A DNA stretch of 64,000 bases from a virus. The translations under genes were made by a program, and so were the position numbers. Shown here piece after piece: positions 23,601-32,637 of the stretch. Numbering within the stretch: position 1 is the stretch's first letter; each line of letters starts with the position of its first letter. The DNA is taken from positions 34,515 to 98,514 of IMG/VR virus record IMGVR_UViG_3300040770_000293, one strand, 5' to 3'. The notes under the pieces are model-generated. The model saw nothing but the letters and a program-made list of their open reading frames with translations. It was not told the origin of the DNA and made no database searches.

Positions 23601-26193
23601 TATTGTCTTGCAGATCTTTCAAGAAAATTTTATCAAGTTTTGCAAGTTCATAAGCTCTTGAAGCTTCTTCTGAAGTGTCTCCAACTATAACTATTTCTAA
23701 ATTACCCTCAGAATCTATAACTCCACTAAGACCTCTTTTATAACTACCATCTGTTGTGTAAGGACTTTTTGCAAAGGCTCTTTCTTTAGCTATTTGCTCT
23801 AAATTAAATTTTAAATCTTCTGTTAAAACTATAGTTCCACTTTCATCTTTAGCTCTTTGATATATTGAAGCTACATCACTAGATATAGTACTTAACCACT
23901 TTCTAGTCTCTAAAGAAATATTTTCTTGTTCGTAAAGAGCTTCTTTTTTAGTATAGTATTCATCTTTAAAAGGTCTCTCTAAATACTGATTAAGTTCGTC
24001 TTTAACTTCTTCTCTATATTCTTGAAATTTATCGTTTGGAACATCTGGTAAAACTCCCTCTCTTTTTTTAATTAAATATTCTTTAATATCTAAAGTAGCT
24101 TGTCCAGAGAATTGATTGTAAGCTTTAAGTTCTATTTCATTTACCTTATCTTCTACTTTTTGGTGGTCTACTTCATCTATTAAAAAACTACCTCTCCTTA
24201 AAGAGTTTACTTCTTTTTGACTAACACCTAAAGATTCTAAGGTTAATAACAAATCTGTTGTTGGATTAGCATGGTATCTGTAAGTCTGTAAAGTTACTTT
24301 TTTAATGTTTTCGCCAAAAAGATTTAAGAGAGGGTTTTCAGCATGATTTAAACTTCCAAAATAAGCATGTGCCCAATTAGTGTCTTTCTTTGCTGCTTTA
24401 GCTACTTTAAGATAATTAATTTTTGAATCTTCTGACCAGTTGTGTTTTATGGCTAAATCGTCAACTAGATTTTCAAGTACTTGATAATTGTCAATTTTAC
24501 TAACTTCTCCATATAAATCTTGAATACCTACTATAGCTTGATCTATTTCTGCCTTAATAAGTCTATCATTGTATTTTGAAAGTTCTAGTAAACCTCCTAC
24601 TTCACTTAGTATAGGTCTCATTTGGTTTAATAATGTCATGTAAACTACATTCTCTTCTGTTGAGAAAGGGTGTTTACTTTTATCATTATTTTTTAAAGCT
24701 TTATTTAAATATTTAATTTGGGTTTTTACAGAAGCTGTGATCCCTGCAAAGGATGCTATTTTATTTTGTTCGTCAATATCATCTAAATTTCGTTTTAATC
24801 TTAAAACAGCCTCTTTACTTGAAGTAATTCCACTAACCTTTGAAAGTTGGTTTTGAGTTATTTCTAATATCTCTATAGCTTTCTTAGCTACAGCCACTTG
24901 TAGTGCCATAGGGTCTTTTGAGCTGTTTGGTACACTGTATAAAGTTAACTTACTAGTTGATAACTGTTCGTTTGATAAATAGTTTTGTAGCTCATCCTGC
25001 TGTAATAATTGAACTACTTGGTTATTAAAACTTTGTAGATCTGAAATATATTGAGGTTTAAATAAAGCTTGTACTTTAGTAAAAAAGTTTTGAAAAAGTT
25101 TTCTAACTCTCTCAATAAAGTTTTGTTGAGTTTCTGTTTTATTTTCTGTTTGGAAATTACTTTGTATTGCGTTTTTTAATACTTTACCTAAAATTTCTTT
25201 TCTTAAAACTTTATCTAACTCTTCTCCACTATAAGTTTTAGAATATATATCTCTATAATTTTCACTTAACTCCGCCCACTCTTCTGTTCTATGTATATTC
25301 CTAAGTAAGTTTTCTATTTCTTCTGAATTCCAACCTTCAACTATTAAGTGAGCTGTTTCTTCTGTTAAATCTTCAACCTCTATTTGACCTCCTTGAAAAG
25401 CTACTACTCTATTAGCTATATCAACTAAAGCTTGTGCTGTAGGCTCTACTCCGTTTTTAATATTATATTTTGAAATATATTCAGAAATACCCATAGTTTT
25501 AACCCCTAATTTATTAAGTAAGGATAATAATTGAACCTTTAGATTGTCTTCATTGGGAAGTTCTACTTCGTCTTGAATAACTTTAGAATCTCCATAAGGT
25601 CTATACATAGGATCTGCACTCAACTCTTCTTCAAAAGTTTTGTAATCTTTTGGCAATTCTTTTTGTCCCTCTTCAAGAATTATAAAATTACCATTACTCA
25701 ACCTCTTAATTTTATTAATTCCAATATAACCATAAGAACTATCTTGAAAAAGTTGAGATTTTATAGCTCTCATAACTTCCGAAGCTCCAGAAACTTGAAT
25801 TACTTTTTGTCCGTTGTCAAATAAAGTCTCTCCTAAAATTACATCTTCCTTAATCATAGAGTTTAAAAAACCAGAAAGTGATTCAGGATTAGAACCACTG
25901 TCTATAGAAAACATTAAATTATCTCCACTATAACCTTGAATATCTCCTGACGAGGTGCTATCTAAAGCGTCTTTAAAATTTTGAAATACTTCTCCATTAA
26001 CGTTTCTATATTCTATTGGAAGTTGCTCACCTTTAAATTTTTTAGAGAAGCTGTTTTTATAGATATCTACTGCTTGTTCAACGGACAAGTGAGGGTTGGA
26101 AACTATAGAATTAAATAATGCAGAAGTTTTACCCTCTGCATCTTTTACCCCTGTTATTTTATTTTGTGCATTATATTCTAGTATACAGCTCAT
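20647..26193 (-). CDS. Giant internal virion (cargo) protein, 1848 residues
   Basis: Length, helix-rich composition and position at the end of the virion block fit the large cargo/ejection proteins of crAss-like phages. The N-terminus (MSCILEYNAQNKITG) resembles that of the protein at 35609-37042. An EETAHLIVE segment near residues 280-288 recalls the conserved EExxH-type helix of phage polyvalent proteins and could be a degenerate metallopeptidase site. A hydrophobic stretch near the C-terminus (about 1695-1715, F-I-M-L-N-L-I-A-G-L) could contact membrane. No polymerase DxDGD motif was seen, so I do not call it an RNA polymerase. It probably enters the host with the DNA. Confidence 0.7.
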   Translation of the reverse strand: MSCILEYNAQNKITGVKDAEGKTSALFNSIVSNPHLSVEQAVDIYKNSFSKKFKGEQLPIEYRNVNGEVFQNFKDALDSTSSGDIQGYSGDNLMFSIDSGSNPESLSGFLNSMIKEDVILGETLFDNGQKVIQVSGASEVMRAIKSQLFQDSSYGYIGINKIKRLSNGNFIILEEGQKELPKDYKTFEEELSADPMYRPYGDSKVIQDEVELPNEDNLKVQLLSLLNKLGVKTMGISEYISKYNIKNGVEPTAQALVDIANRVVAFQGGQIEVEDLTEETAHLIVEGWNSEEIENLLRNIHRTEEWAELSENYRDIYSKTYSGEELDKVLRKEILGKVLKNAIQSNFQTENKTETQQNFIERVRKLFQNFFTKVQALFKPQYISDLQSFNNQVVQLLQQDELQNYLSNEQLSTSKLTLYSVPNSSKDPMALQVAVAKKAIEILEITQNQLSKVSGITSSKEAVLRLKRNLDDIDEQNKIASFAGITASVKTQIKYLNKALKNNDKSKHPFSTEENVVYMTLLNQMRPILSEVGGLLELSKYNDRLIKAEIDQAIVGIQDLYGEVSKIDNYQVLENLVDDLAIKHNWSEDSKINYLKVAKAAKKDTNWAHAYFGSLNHAENPLLNLFGENIKKVTLQTYRYHANPTTDLLLTLESLGVSQKEVNSLRRGSFLIDEVDHQKVEDKVNEIELKAYNQFSGQATLDIKEYLIKKREGVLPDVPNDKFQEYREEVKDELNQYLERPFKDEYYTKKEALYEQENISLETRKWLSTISSDVASIYQRAKDESGTIVLTEDLKFNLEQIAKERAFAKSPYTTDGSYKRGLSGVIDSEGNLEIVIVGDTSEEASRAYELAKLDKIFLKDLQDNKKDKQGIPTKFIEEIEKLEAQGDFKGAFDYLKLNSYLGFNREFWDSLGGKESLMDRLSNVEGDNQQRAEELIFSIKELQSKRNNIIKGNRVLNQPSETDVERMSTSEKEYIKEYTEKLQLLYQEASTFFKKEKNEEEVEETTENTVNQAYRDSLKDLGIRGIQELDFIREHTTSNGKADIDSAKTFVNMLLKGQLVNIPKKFEKHFSSNYPKDLEERQIAVYKDLVKYSQTKLLPYYTKFSPVGYDSLIQELGEGTKKVSQLLQEVSNGESPLTVTPNYSFFEAEERTDLNEKYIKNYEGGRYQFKGNDFKSSEYVNLFAPDKNRNATKNEKLFKARQALLDYHKESLQATDTLNQHNLFKLPQQSKSSLRKVEAFAKQPSFGKIREGIKDSVGYREEDIATGEVIEGSEKFKVQDMKIIPKYGFRDLANQDDLSDELLTSYSWMHEQGMLYRARKEHIGQALMLQSSVLNDTYSNKEAAATATLKMFNSHMDEAYFGVKEDIDYNINFFKNYNINVSKLLRIFSTFVRFRNLGFAVISPATSWITAQSQFYLENKVGEHVDMTSTKMANKEFRKLAGKAIAETGEINSKARLNILLENFLVYNKAERLKNSSFGKVMRNMVKLPYATHSMGNFPVIPRIALSVMYDYRIVNGSIQNFNEFKKANPTLSSLELKNTWNANEQNTMYNFMLTDDGKFNYDKAKMEGLLNRSGEDLEKYLKLKNEAIYQRISYAVQNIDGQMPEEEKSISARNLFLQLLTVHRSFIPIATARRFKNKHTSLMSGQVEEGSYRTLGRFVKGYFEQFTKDDVKNLGKDIKTYWAEFTQDDVNAKMNMQRNGKDFIMLNLIAGLSILLAKLADDEENKDVFLIQAANYLMLRLTNETASVGVALPATYYEVVESSFVGLNVIPDVLAVTDIGSDEIVSSGKWTGATKNLRYWGRNTGLVKEYFNLKNVQRVKDQYILNSGTFMYFTPAYLLSEDKEDKK

Positions 26194-26200
26194 TTATCTT

Positions 26201-26635
26201 TTATTTTATTAATTTTAATGCTACTTGTAATCCTGCTTCTAAAGCTTCTTCGTAAGTGCTATAATTTATTTTACTATACTTATGATTTTGTAAGTTTTTT
26301 TTATTTAAATCTACATTTTTGTAAATCATAAAGTATATTTCAAAAGAAAAAATATCTGTATTAGAAGAATGTAATTTTACATGAATATTCTGAACCTCTC
26401 TCAACCATTTTTGAAGTAAAGACTGTGTTGGTGCATTACAATGGATTATATCCCATTTATCATAACTGCGACTAGAAAGTACCCTTGGGGATTGATAGGC
26501 AAAAGTACAATCTCCGCCTCTGCCCATTTCAAGAGTATGCTCTAAAGTCTCTACATATTTATTTTTACATTCAATATTAAATCCTTTTTCTTTAGCTACC
26601 TTAGCTGTCTCGAAACTTATTAATTGCTCTTCCAT
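26201..26635 (-). CDS. Unknown 144-residue protein
   Basis: Mixed fold with a GGDCTFAYQSP segment near residues 40-50 and a helical C-terminus. It has its own promoter at 26653-26683, so it may be expressed differently from the upstream cargo genes. No family recognised. Confidence 0.72.
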   Translation of the reverse strand: MEEQLISFETAKVAKEKGFNIECKNKYVETLEHTLEMGRGGDCTFAYQSPRVLSSRSYDKWDIIHCNAPTQSLLQKWLREVQNIHVKLHSSNTDIFSFEIYFMIYKNVDLNKKNLQNHKYSKINYSTYEEALEAGLQVALKLIK

Positions 26636-26652
26636 ATATATTTATTTTTTTA

Positions 26653-26683
26653 CAAATATAGAAAGAAAATTACAAACATTCAA
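26653..26683 (-). promoter_or_regulatory. Internal Bacteroidota-type promoter
   Basis: Minus strand TTG (26683-26681), 20 bases, TATATTTG (26660-26653). It overlaps the last codons of the upstream gene and would serve the 144- and 1848-residue genes. Confidence 0.78.
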
Positions 26684-29048
26684 AACTTTCTTCATTTATT
26701 TTTTGTTCCTCCGCTTTGGAGTAGTATTTTTCAATTTTTACTGGTGGAACTTCATCTAATCTTTCTGCTCCATAGTTGTCTAAGTTTACACTTAAAACAG
26801 GTTGAGATACATTAAAAGTTTTATACTCAGATGTGTTTACAGGAACTTCTTCATAAAAACTATTACCCCCCTTTGTATCTACAAGTTCAAACACTCTGTC
26901 TTTAACTCTTATAAAATTATCTATACTGTTGTTTTTTACTATTGTAGTGTCTGTTATAAACTTATATTCTCCCTTTACTTTGTCCAAACTCATTGGGTTG
27001 TTAATATAATTTGTTCTATAGAAATCTCTAGTGTAATCGGAACTAGGTTTTTCTAAAGTTTTTAAGTTTGGTATTTGGTCTGTTAATAATGAATAGTTCT
27101 CTAAATCTTTAGCTTGCTTAATGTTTTTTTCGGCTAAATAGTCCTTAATTTTCTGAACTGTTATTGCGTCATCATTTACAAGTACTATTCCTCTCTCATT
27201 TATTGAAAAGTTACTATAGAACTCTTTATATTTTTCACTGTCTTTTATTTTTTCTTGCAAAAATTCTGAATAGAAGTCAGCTATAAAATCTGTTTTTAAA
27301 TACTCTTCGTTCCCATCAAAAGCTTCAAAACTGTTAAACTCTTCTTGAAAATCTACGTTCTTTTTAAAAGTCATAGGATGTCCAAAAGCATATTTATTAA
27401 TAACCATTTGTTGTAAAACAGTATTATCTAAAGATACTGAGGGTACGTCTAATTTTGACACTTCATTCTCTATAAATCTTTTTATGTCGGCAACTATTAA
27501 TTCTCTATTTTCAATATTTCTTAAAGTTTCAAGATTTAGCTCTCCTGCTTGATTTGCTAAAGGAAATGCCTCTTTAGGTAATATATTTTCATTGTATTGA
27601 GAAATAGCATAAAGTTTATTATATAATGTGTCTAAATCTTCTTTTTCAATTTGTTGATATATATTTTCTGATACCTTTAATAATCCAAAATCATTAAAAA
27701 GAGTGTACTCTGAAAGTTTAGTTTTTAGAGATATTAAGCTTTTATTTAAATTATTTTCAGAAACTACTTCAACCTTTGTTATAGGAATTACTTCTGTTTC
27801 AAATACTATTTGATGTTGCCCTATGAAGTCGTTGAAAGACTGCTCTGAAGGCTCTAAAAGCAATGTGTTTAGACTTTCTAAAAGGTCATATATTTCATCC
27901 CTACTTTTTGAAAACACTTTACTTGAAAGCCCTACTATATCAACTCCTTGTTTAGCAGATTTAACCTCTATTTCTTTAATTAATTCTTTTACATCTTCAA
28001 TATTTTCATAGTATAAATCTTGACCTAATTCATTAAGGTAAATTATGTCAGAAGATATAGAAAGGTTATCACTTAAATTTAAAGTCTGTTCTAGTTGTAC
28101 TCTTATGTCATTTTGATTAACAGCAGTTAAAGTATCACCTTCTATTTTCATTTGGGACATTCGTTTAAACTCTTGCATTTTTTCAAATAGTGTTTTACTT
28201 TCTGAAGAACTATTTAAATTTTCTTGAGGTAATGCATTTACTTTATCATGTATATCTTTTAACTCTCTTCTGCTATATTTTTTAGTGTTTCCTGTATCAT
28301 ATCCCCATTCGTTTATGTCATTACCATCCCACCATAAGTCATTTAATTTTACCTCTTGCTCAATTATTTTGTAAGTTTTCTCTCCAAATCTTGCTTCTCC
28401 ATGATTTTCAGCGTACCCTTTTGAAAAAGTCACCCAATCATAATCTTTAAGACTATCTAAATCAATGTCTAAAGGGATAGCTCTATATGATGTAATAGTT
28501 ACATTATCTTTACCTGCTTTTAAAGCTCTTATTACATTGCTTATAGCTGTAAAAGACTGCATACCCTCGTTGTTGTCATAACCATAGTATCTCGCCCCTA
28601 CTTTAGGCTCAAAATAATCAGAAGGTTGGTTATGGAATCCATTAGCTACTTCCATTAATGAGAAGTCACCTCCTGTTTCTAGCTTTTCTTTTGTTAACCC
28701 CTCATCTTTACTTGGTGCTGAATGTCCATCTCTGAAATCAGACATAACTTCTACAAAATTTTCAAAATCAGAATTTTGTTTTGCTTTTTCATAGACTGAA
28801 TCTAAATCGTTATCAAAAACTTCCTCTACAACAGTTTCTTTTTGTAGTATTTCTGGAATTTCTAAGATTATTTTTTCTAGTAAAGGTAGTTCTAATTCTG
28901 CTCTTAACCTATTAACTTTATCAATTATTTTATTTGCTTGTTCTGTTATAACTTCTTTTACAGATTGTGCCTCCTCTATACCTTGAGATACCTTTAATTC
29001 AAATTCATCCTGTAAAGATGTTCCTTGAAAACATTTTATTTTTGACAT
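26670..29048 (-). CDS. Virion protein with ADP-ribosyltransferase-like domain, 792 residues
   Basis: Between about residues 107 and 250 there is a recognisable series: FRDGHSAPS, TITSYRAIPLDID (the YR of an ART strand), WVTFSKGYAENHGEARFG, and NDLWWDGNDINEWGYD. This fits the ADP-ribosyltransferase-like domain of phage polyvalent proteins (ART-PolyVal-like). Enzymes of this fold transfer ADP-ribose from NAD+ to a target. The rest of the protein is helical and coiled. Its place among cargo genes suggests a modifying enzyme delivered with the DNA. The target is unknown. Confidence 0.7.
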   Translation of the reverse strand: MSKIKCFQGTSLQDEFELKVSQGIEEAQSVKEVITEQANKIIDKVNRLRAELELPLLEKIILEIPEILQKETVVEEVFDNDLDSVYEKAKQNSDFENFVEVMSDFRDGHSAPSKDEGLTKEKLETGGDFSLMEVANGFHNQPSDYFEPKVGARYYGYDNNEGMQSFTAISNVIRALKAGKDNVTITSYRAIPLDIDLDSLKDYDWVTFSKGYAENHGEARFGEKTYKIIEQEVKLNDLWWDGNDINEWGYDTGNTKKYSRRELKDIHDKVNALPQENLNSSSESKTLFEKMQEFKRMSQMKIEGDTLTAVNQNDIRVQLEQTLNLSDNLSISSDIIYLNELGQDLYYENIEDVKELIKEIEVKSAKQGVDIVGLSSKVFSKSRDEIYDLLESLNTLLLEPSEQSFNDFIGQHQIVFETEVIPITKVEVVSENNLNKSLISLKTKLSEYTLFNDFGLLKVSENIYQQIEKEDLDTLYNKLYAISQYNENILPKEAFPLANQAGELNLETLRNIENRELIVADIKRFIENEVSKLDVPSVSLDNTVLQQMVINKYAFGHPMTFKKNVDFQEEFNSFEAFDGNEEYLKTDFIADFYSEFLQEKIKDSEKYKEFYSNFSINERGIVLVNDDAITVQKIKDYLAEKNIKQAKDLENYSLLTDQIPNLKTLEKPSSDYTRDFYRTNYINNPMSLDKVKGEYKFITDTTIVKNNSIDNFIRVKDRVFELVDTKGGNSFYEEVPVNTSEYKTFNVSQPVLSVNLDNYGAERLDEVPPVKIEKYYSKAEEQKINEESFECL

Positions 29049-29293
29049 TGTAAAAATATTTTTATCATTGTTAACATTTCATCATCTTCTCGAATTATTT
29101 TTTCATATAAGATGTTTTTTTCTATGTTCTGTACAAACTTTTTACTGTGAGTGGTAGAACCTTTTATTACAGTTGGTTTTACAGGAATTCCCTGAGCCAT
29201 AATAACCATTAAACCTAAAGTAGAATAAGTTAAAGCCTTTTTAACACTCTTACTTATTCTACCTCTTGTGGCTATGGATATGGGACTAATCAT
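29036..29293 (-). CDS. Small protein with one hydrophobic segment (85 residues)
   Basis: A basic N-terminus (RGRISKSVKK) is followed by a moderately hydrophobic stretch (about 24-37), then a charged helix. It overlaps genes on both sides (8 and 13 bp). It could be a small membrane-active or holin-like protein; that is only a guess. Confidence 0.62.
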   Translation of the reverse strand: MISPISIATRGRISKSVKKALTYSTLGLMVIMAQGIPVKPTVIKGSTTHSKKFVQNIEKNILYEKIIREDDEMLTMIKIFLQCQK

Positions 29294-30590
29294 TTCTTGT
29301 AAATGTTGTTGAAGTTTCTCCGTCTCCTGTAATGTCTATAGTGATACTTCCTACTGAAATTTCATTAGCTGTAGTTGTGGCTGGATTTTCTGAATCAAGT
29401 CCTCCTACTTTATGAAGTTCATCTATTTTAGTTGTTTGATCTATGGCGTTTTGATTACTCCAAACATTAATTGGTATAGTTTCTAAAGCTAGTAAATGAT
29501 TACCTTTTTCAGTCATTGTTCCATTATTATATAAAGTTCCATATCCTTCTAAATAATACTCTCCTCCTGTACAAGTAGTATCAATTTCTACTTCCCCACC
29601 TCTTAGATTAAATTCAGCTAGAGATCCTACAATAGCATTTTTTAATTTAAAATATCCTGAATCTACATCTAATGAAACAGTTGATGGTTGACTTAACATA
29701 TTTATAGTTGTTAAATCTCCTTCAAAAACAATGCCTGTACCACTCATATTTCCTCCAGGTTTTATACTAATATCTCCCTCTAATATACAATTTGTGAGAT
29801 TAGTATTTGCATAAACTCCTGATTTTAAACTACTGTTAGTTGCTCTTAAATCCACGTCCACAGAATCGTATATCTCACAATCCACAGCTTGTGCTGTAGA
29901 CCCTTGTTTAAAAACACCAGTTACTGCTAAGTTAGTAGCTTTACAATCTGTTACTAGTACATTATTAAATGTAAGTGTGTATTTTCTATTTCCCGTTTCT
30001 CCTATAATATCTAATCCATTAAGTATCCCATCTGGAATTCCAACTAAATTTAGATCACTACGTAAATATATCTTCTTAAATCCCCTAGCAAGTCTTATAG
30101 CATAAGAATTTGAAGTTGTTTTACAAGGGTATAAAGGTGTTCCAAATGGATATGTCGAACTATTTGTACCATTTACTGCATCTATAGTAACTCCTCCATT
30201 GTAAGAAGCGTACTCTATTTCAGGTAATTGTTGTACAGTACTATCTACTAAATTTGAAACTGAACTTAAAATAGTTACATTAAAAGCTCCTAAAACAGGT
30301 GCGTAAGGGCTTGACCCATCTTCCGAATATAGATTACCATTAACTGTTAAAACTTGACTTTCTTCAAAAGGTTTTATTTTCCAACCATTAATCATAAAAT
30401 AACTAATTCCTAATTCTTTAGCTCCTGGCAGTGGGTCTCCTCCAACGTTCCTCATAGCTAATAAGTATTTAGAATTATCTGAAGTTAATAACCATTCAAT
30501 ATATCTGCTCCACAAATCTCTAACATCAACAGTTATTGTGCTTACATCAAAAGTTATTATTTTAGTTATTCCATTAAAGATATACGCCAT
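29286..30590 (-). CDS. Tail spike/fibre protein with beta-helix, 434 residues
   Basis: The N-terminal 100 residues look like a tail-attachment domain with a W-S-R-Y-I-E-W segment of the type found in Bacteroidota phage tail proteins. From about 130 to 370 the repeated N-x-x-V/I-x-D/N-x-x-I/L spacing suggests a right-handed beta-helix, as in tail spikes. It probably recognises or degrades a surface glycan. No catalytic residues identified. Member of the tail-appendage cassette. Confidence 0.78.
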   Translation of the reverse strand: MAYIFNGITKIITFDVSTITVDVRDLWSRYIEWLLTSDNSKYLLAMRNVGGDPLPGAKELGISYFMINGWKIKPFEESQVLTVNGNLYSEDGSSPYAPVLGAFNVTILSSVSNLVDSTVQQLPEIEYASYNGGVTIDAVNGTNSSTYPFGTPLYPCKTTSNSYAIRLARGFKKIYLRSDLNLVGIPDGILNGLDIIGETGNRKYTLTFNNVLVTDCKATNLAVTGVFKQGSTAQAVDCEIYDSVDVDLRATNSSLKSGVYANTNLTNCILEGDISIKPGGNMSGTGIVFEGDLTTINMLSQPSTVSLDVDSGYFKLKNAIVGSLAEFNLRGGEVEIDTTCTGGEYYLEGYGTLYNNGTMTEKGNHLLALETIPINVWSNQNAIDQTTKIDELHKVGGLDSENPATTTANEISVGSITIDITGDGETSTTFTRND

Positions 30591-30606
30591 TTATTTGGTT
30601 TTATTA

Positions 30607-30628
30607 AAGGGGTGGGCTAACACCCCTT
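30607..30628 (-). promoter_or_regulatory. GC-rich intergenic hairpin
   Basis: Perfect 8-pair stem AAGGGGTG / CACCCCTT with a 6-base loop, in the gap between two tail genes. There is no T-tail on the minus strand, so it may act as a weak terminator, an RNA-stability element or a processing site rather than a full terminator. Confidence 0.6.
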
Positions 30629-30636
30629 GATTTATT

Positions 30637-31989
30637 TTAAGCTAAAAATGCACGATCATTTTCTGCAACTAAAGAGATACCTTGACCTGTTGCTCTAGTT
30701 ATAGTATAATTTGTTACAACTGGTTTTGCACTTCCTGCATTACCTGCAACTACTGTTACTTGTGCATCTGTTGCTGCTGTACGACCTCCTTGTATATTTG
30801 AATCATAAGCAAAACTAAAAGGTATTGAAGAGCTTGAAATAGTTCCAAATATACCTGCTCCTAAAGCGTTATTAACTGTAATTGCTCCAGACAACCCGTA
30901 ATCTGCGACACCTGCTAAATCTGTAAAATACATTCTGTAATATCCTGTACCACCTAATGTAAGAAAAGAATTAAAGTTTAACGTTCCTGTTGCTGTAAAA
31001 GGCTCAGTTCTTTCTATTCCATTTTTATCTTTAAATACAAGTCTGTTTACATCGTTAGTGTTGTAGTTATCAATATAAACACCTGTTGTAGTTATTAAAG
31101 TATCTCCGACAAAGTTTAACAGCAAACTTGCTGTTTTACCTGTAACTGATCCAACTCCATTATCTATATCCCCTGATTGTCTTAGTAGATACTGTATTTT
31201 AGTATATATTTGTTCTGCTGTTGCATTTGCACCATTAATAATAGTTCTAAAAGGGTAAGATACTCCTCCAATTGTTCTATTTTGGTCTGTTGCAAAATAT
31301 TCAACATTAATCGTGGTGTAAGGTGTGTTAGCAATTACTGTCGCATCCGAAGCTTGTATTTTTAAATCATCTTCATTAGATAGAAGTAAATTTACAATAT
31401 TAGCTCCTGTACTTGTTTTACCCGTGTCTGCAAGAACAGAGTCTTTATACTTTTTACCTTGTTCTCTTACATACCCCTTAAAAAAAGTACGATTATCAAA
31501 ATTACCATTAGTAATATCTCCAAAAACTTGAATACCTTCATTTACTTCATCTACAAAAGTAAAATTAGAAGATGTTCCATTTAAAATTTTTTGATAGTAT
31601 AGTTGAGCTCCTGTACTTACTTCTCCCAAAGATACAATACCTACATATTGTCTAAGTAAAGAACCTGAAGCTGAAAATTCAGACCAACCACCATCTCTAA
31701 TCATTTGTCTAGTTGCATCATTAGATGGTTTCCATCCGTTAAATGTTTGACCATTTGTACCTATTTGGAATTGTCCTGATAATGCATCAATGGCGTAAAA
31801 TCCAAATTCAAATTTATTATAGGCTGTTGTTTCCCAAAGTTGTATAAATTTTGAGTAAAGTGCTTGAAAAGATACACCATCTTTTGCTACAAGATTTCCA
31901 GCTACATTTAAAGTAAATGTTTTTGCTGTTGTGTCAATTGTTAATTCTGTTCCAACATTTAGTTGCGAAGGGCTAATTATTTTAGGCAT
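30637..31989 (-). CDS. Tail fibre/adhesin-type protein, 450 residues
   Basis: Nearly all beta-type sequence rich in Thr, Asn, Gly and Ser with a C-terminal Ig-like region (about 380-445). The sequence starts MPKIISPSQLNVGTELTIDTT, split here after MPKIISPSQL. The pattern resembles phage structural/host-binding proteins from Bacteroidota. Its start overlaps the endonuclease gene by 8 bp. Confidence 0.75.
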   Translation of the reverse strand: MPKIISPSQLNVGTELTIDTTAKTFTLNVAGNLVAKDGVSFQALYSKFIQLWETTAYNKFEFGFYAIDALSGQFQIGTNGQTFNGWKPSNDATRQMIRDGGWSEFSASGSLLRQYVGIVSLGEVSTGAQLYYQKILNGTSSNFTFVDEVNEGIQVFGDITNGNFDNRTFFKGYVREQGKKYKDSVLADTGKTSTGANIVNLLLSNEDDLKIQASDATVIANTPYTTINVEYFATDQNRTIGGVSYPFRTIINGANATAEQIYTKIQYLLRQSGDIDNGVGSVTGKTASLLLNFVGDTLITTTGVYIDNYNTNDVNRLVFKDKNGIERTEPFTATGTLNFNSFLTLGGTGYYRMYFTDLAGVADYGLSGAITVNNALGAGIFGTISSSSIPFSFAYDSNIQGGRTAATDAQVTVVAGNAGSAKPVVTNYTITRATGQGISLVAENDRAFLA

Positions 31990-32635
31990 TTTTATTTATT
32001 TTTGTTTTATAATATTCAATTGTCTCTTTTTCAAATTCTACTCTGCATTCTCCTGCTAATTTTTCAGCCATACCTCCTAAAATACTTATTGTAAAGGTTT
32101 TAGTTTTTATCTTACCATCAACATATATAAAAGCTTGAAAAGCATTGTCTTTTTTATTAAAACGAACGCCTTTTTTAGTGTTTACATATAAGTTATGTAA
32201 CAATTTTCCTAATTTTTGCTTATAAATCGAACTTTGAGAGAGTTTTAAATTTTTTTTGGATGCTATTATTGCATTAATAGTCTCCACAGAACGTTTTTGA
32301 ACTAAATTAGCAAGACGCATTTTTTGTTTTGTAGTATCAGATACAATATAGTTTAAACCTCCACATGTTAAATTATAACCATTAGGGCTCATCGTGTTTA
32401 ATAACTCTATGTAATATTTTTCAAGCCTGTTTAAATCTTCAATATCTATAATATTTTCATCAATTATCTCAAAAGTAAAGTTTTCTTTTTTATATTTTTG
32501 AATTGCAAAAGATATTGCTGATACGTTTTTCTTTGATTTCTTACAATGCTCTCTCCATCTTTGCTCGACTTTTTGTATGGTTTGCCCAATATAAGATTTA
32601 TTGTTTGTTTTATTTGTAATTTTATATATTACCAT
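31982..32635 (-). CDS. GIY-YIG homing endonuclease
   Basis: 217 residues. The N-terminus carries the GIY-YIG pair as VIYKITN and SYIGQT (about 2-18), then an R-W-x-E-H segment near 26-30 and the catalytic Glu region near 70-73. A NUMOD3-like stretch follows and the C-terminal 60 residues resemble an AP2-type DNA-binding domain. It is a free-standing mobile gene inserted between two tail genes, and probably spreads this tail cassette. Confidence 0.88.
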   Translation of the reverse strand: MVIYKITNKTNNKSYIGQTIQKVEQRWREHCKKSKKNVSAISFAIQKYKKENFTFEIIDENIIDIEDLNRLEKYYIELLNTMSPNGYNLTCGGLNYIVSDTTKQKMRLANLVQKRSVETINAIIASKKNLKLSQSSIYKQKLGKLLHNLYVNTKKGVRFNKKDNAFQAFIYVDGKIKTKTFTISILGGMAEKLAGECRVEFEKETIEYYKTKINKNA

Positions 32636-32637
32636 TA

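Noticed and set aside
25573-25824. 83-codon + strand frame inside the 1848-residue gene
   Set aside because: Antisense shadow of a long, clearly coding gene; no promoter or start context and no protein-like pattern.
20647-26193. Virion RNA polymerase
   Set aside because: No DxDGD-type catalytic motif seen in this or the other giant proteins.
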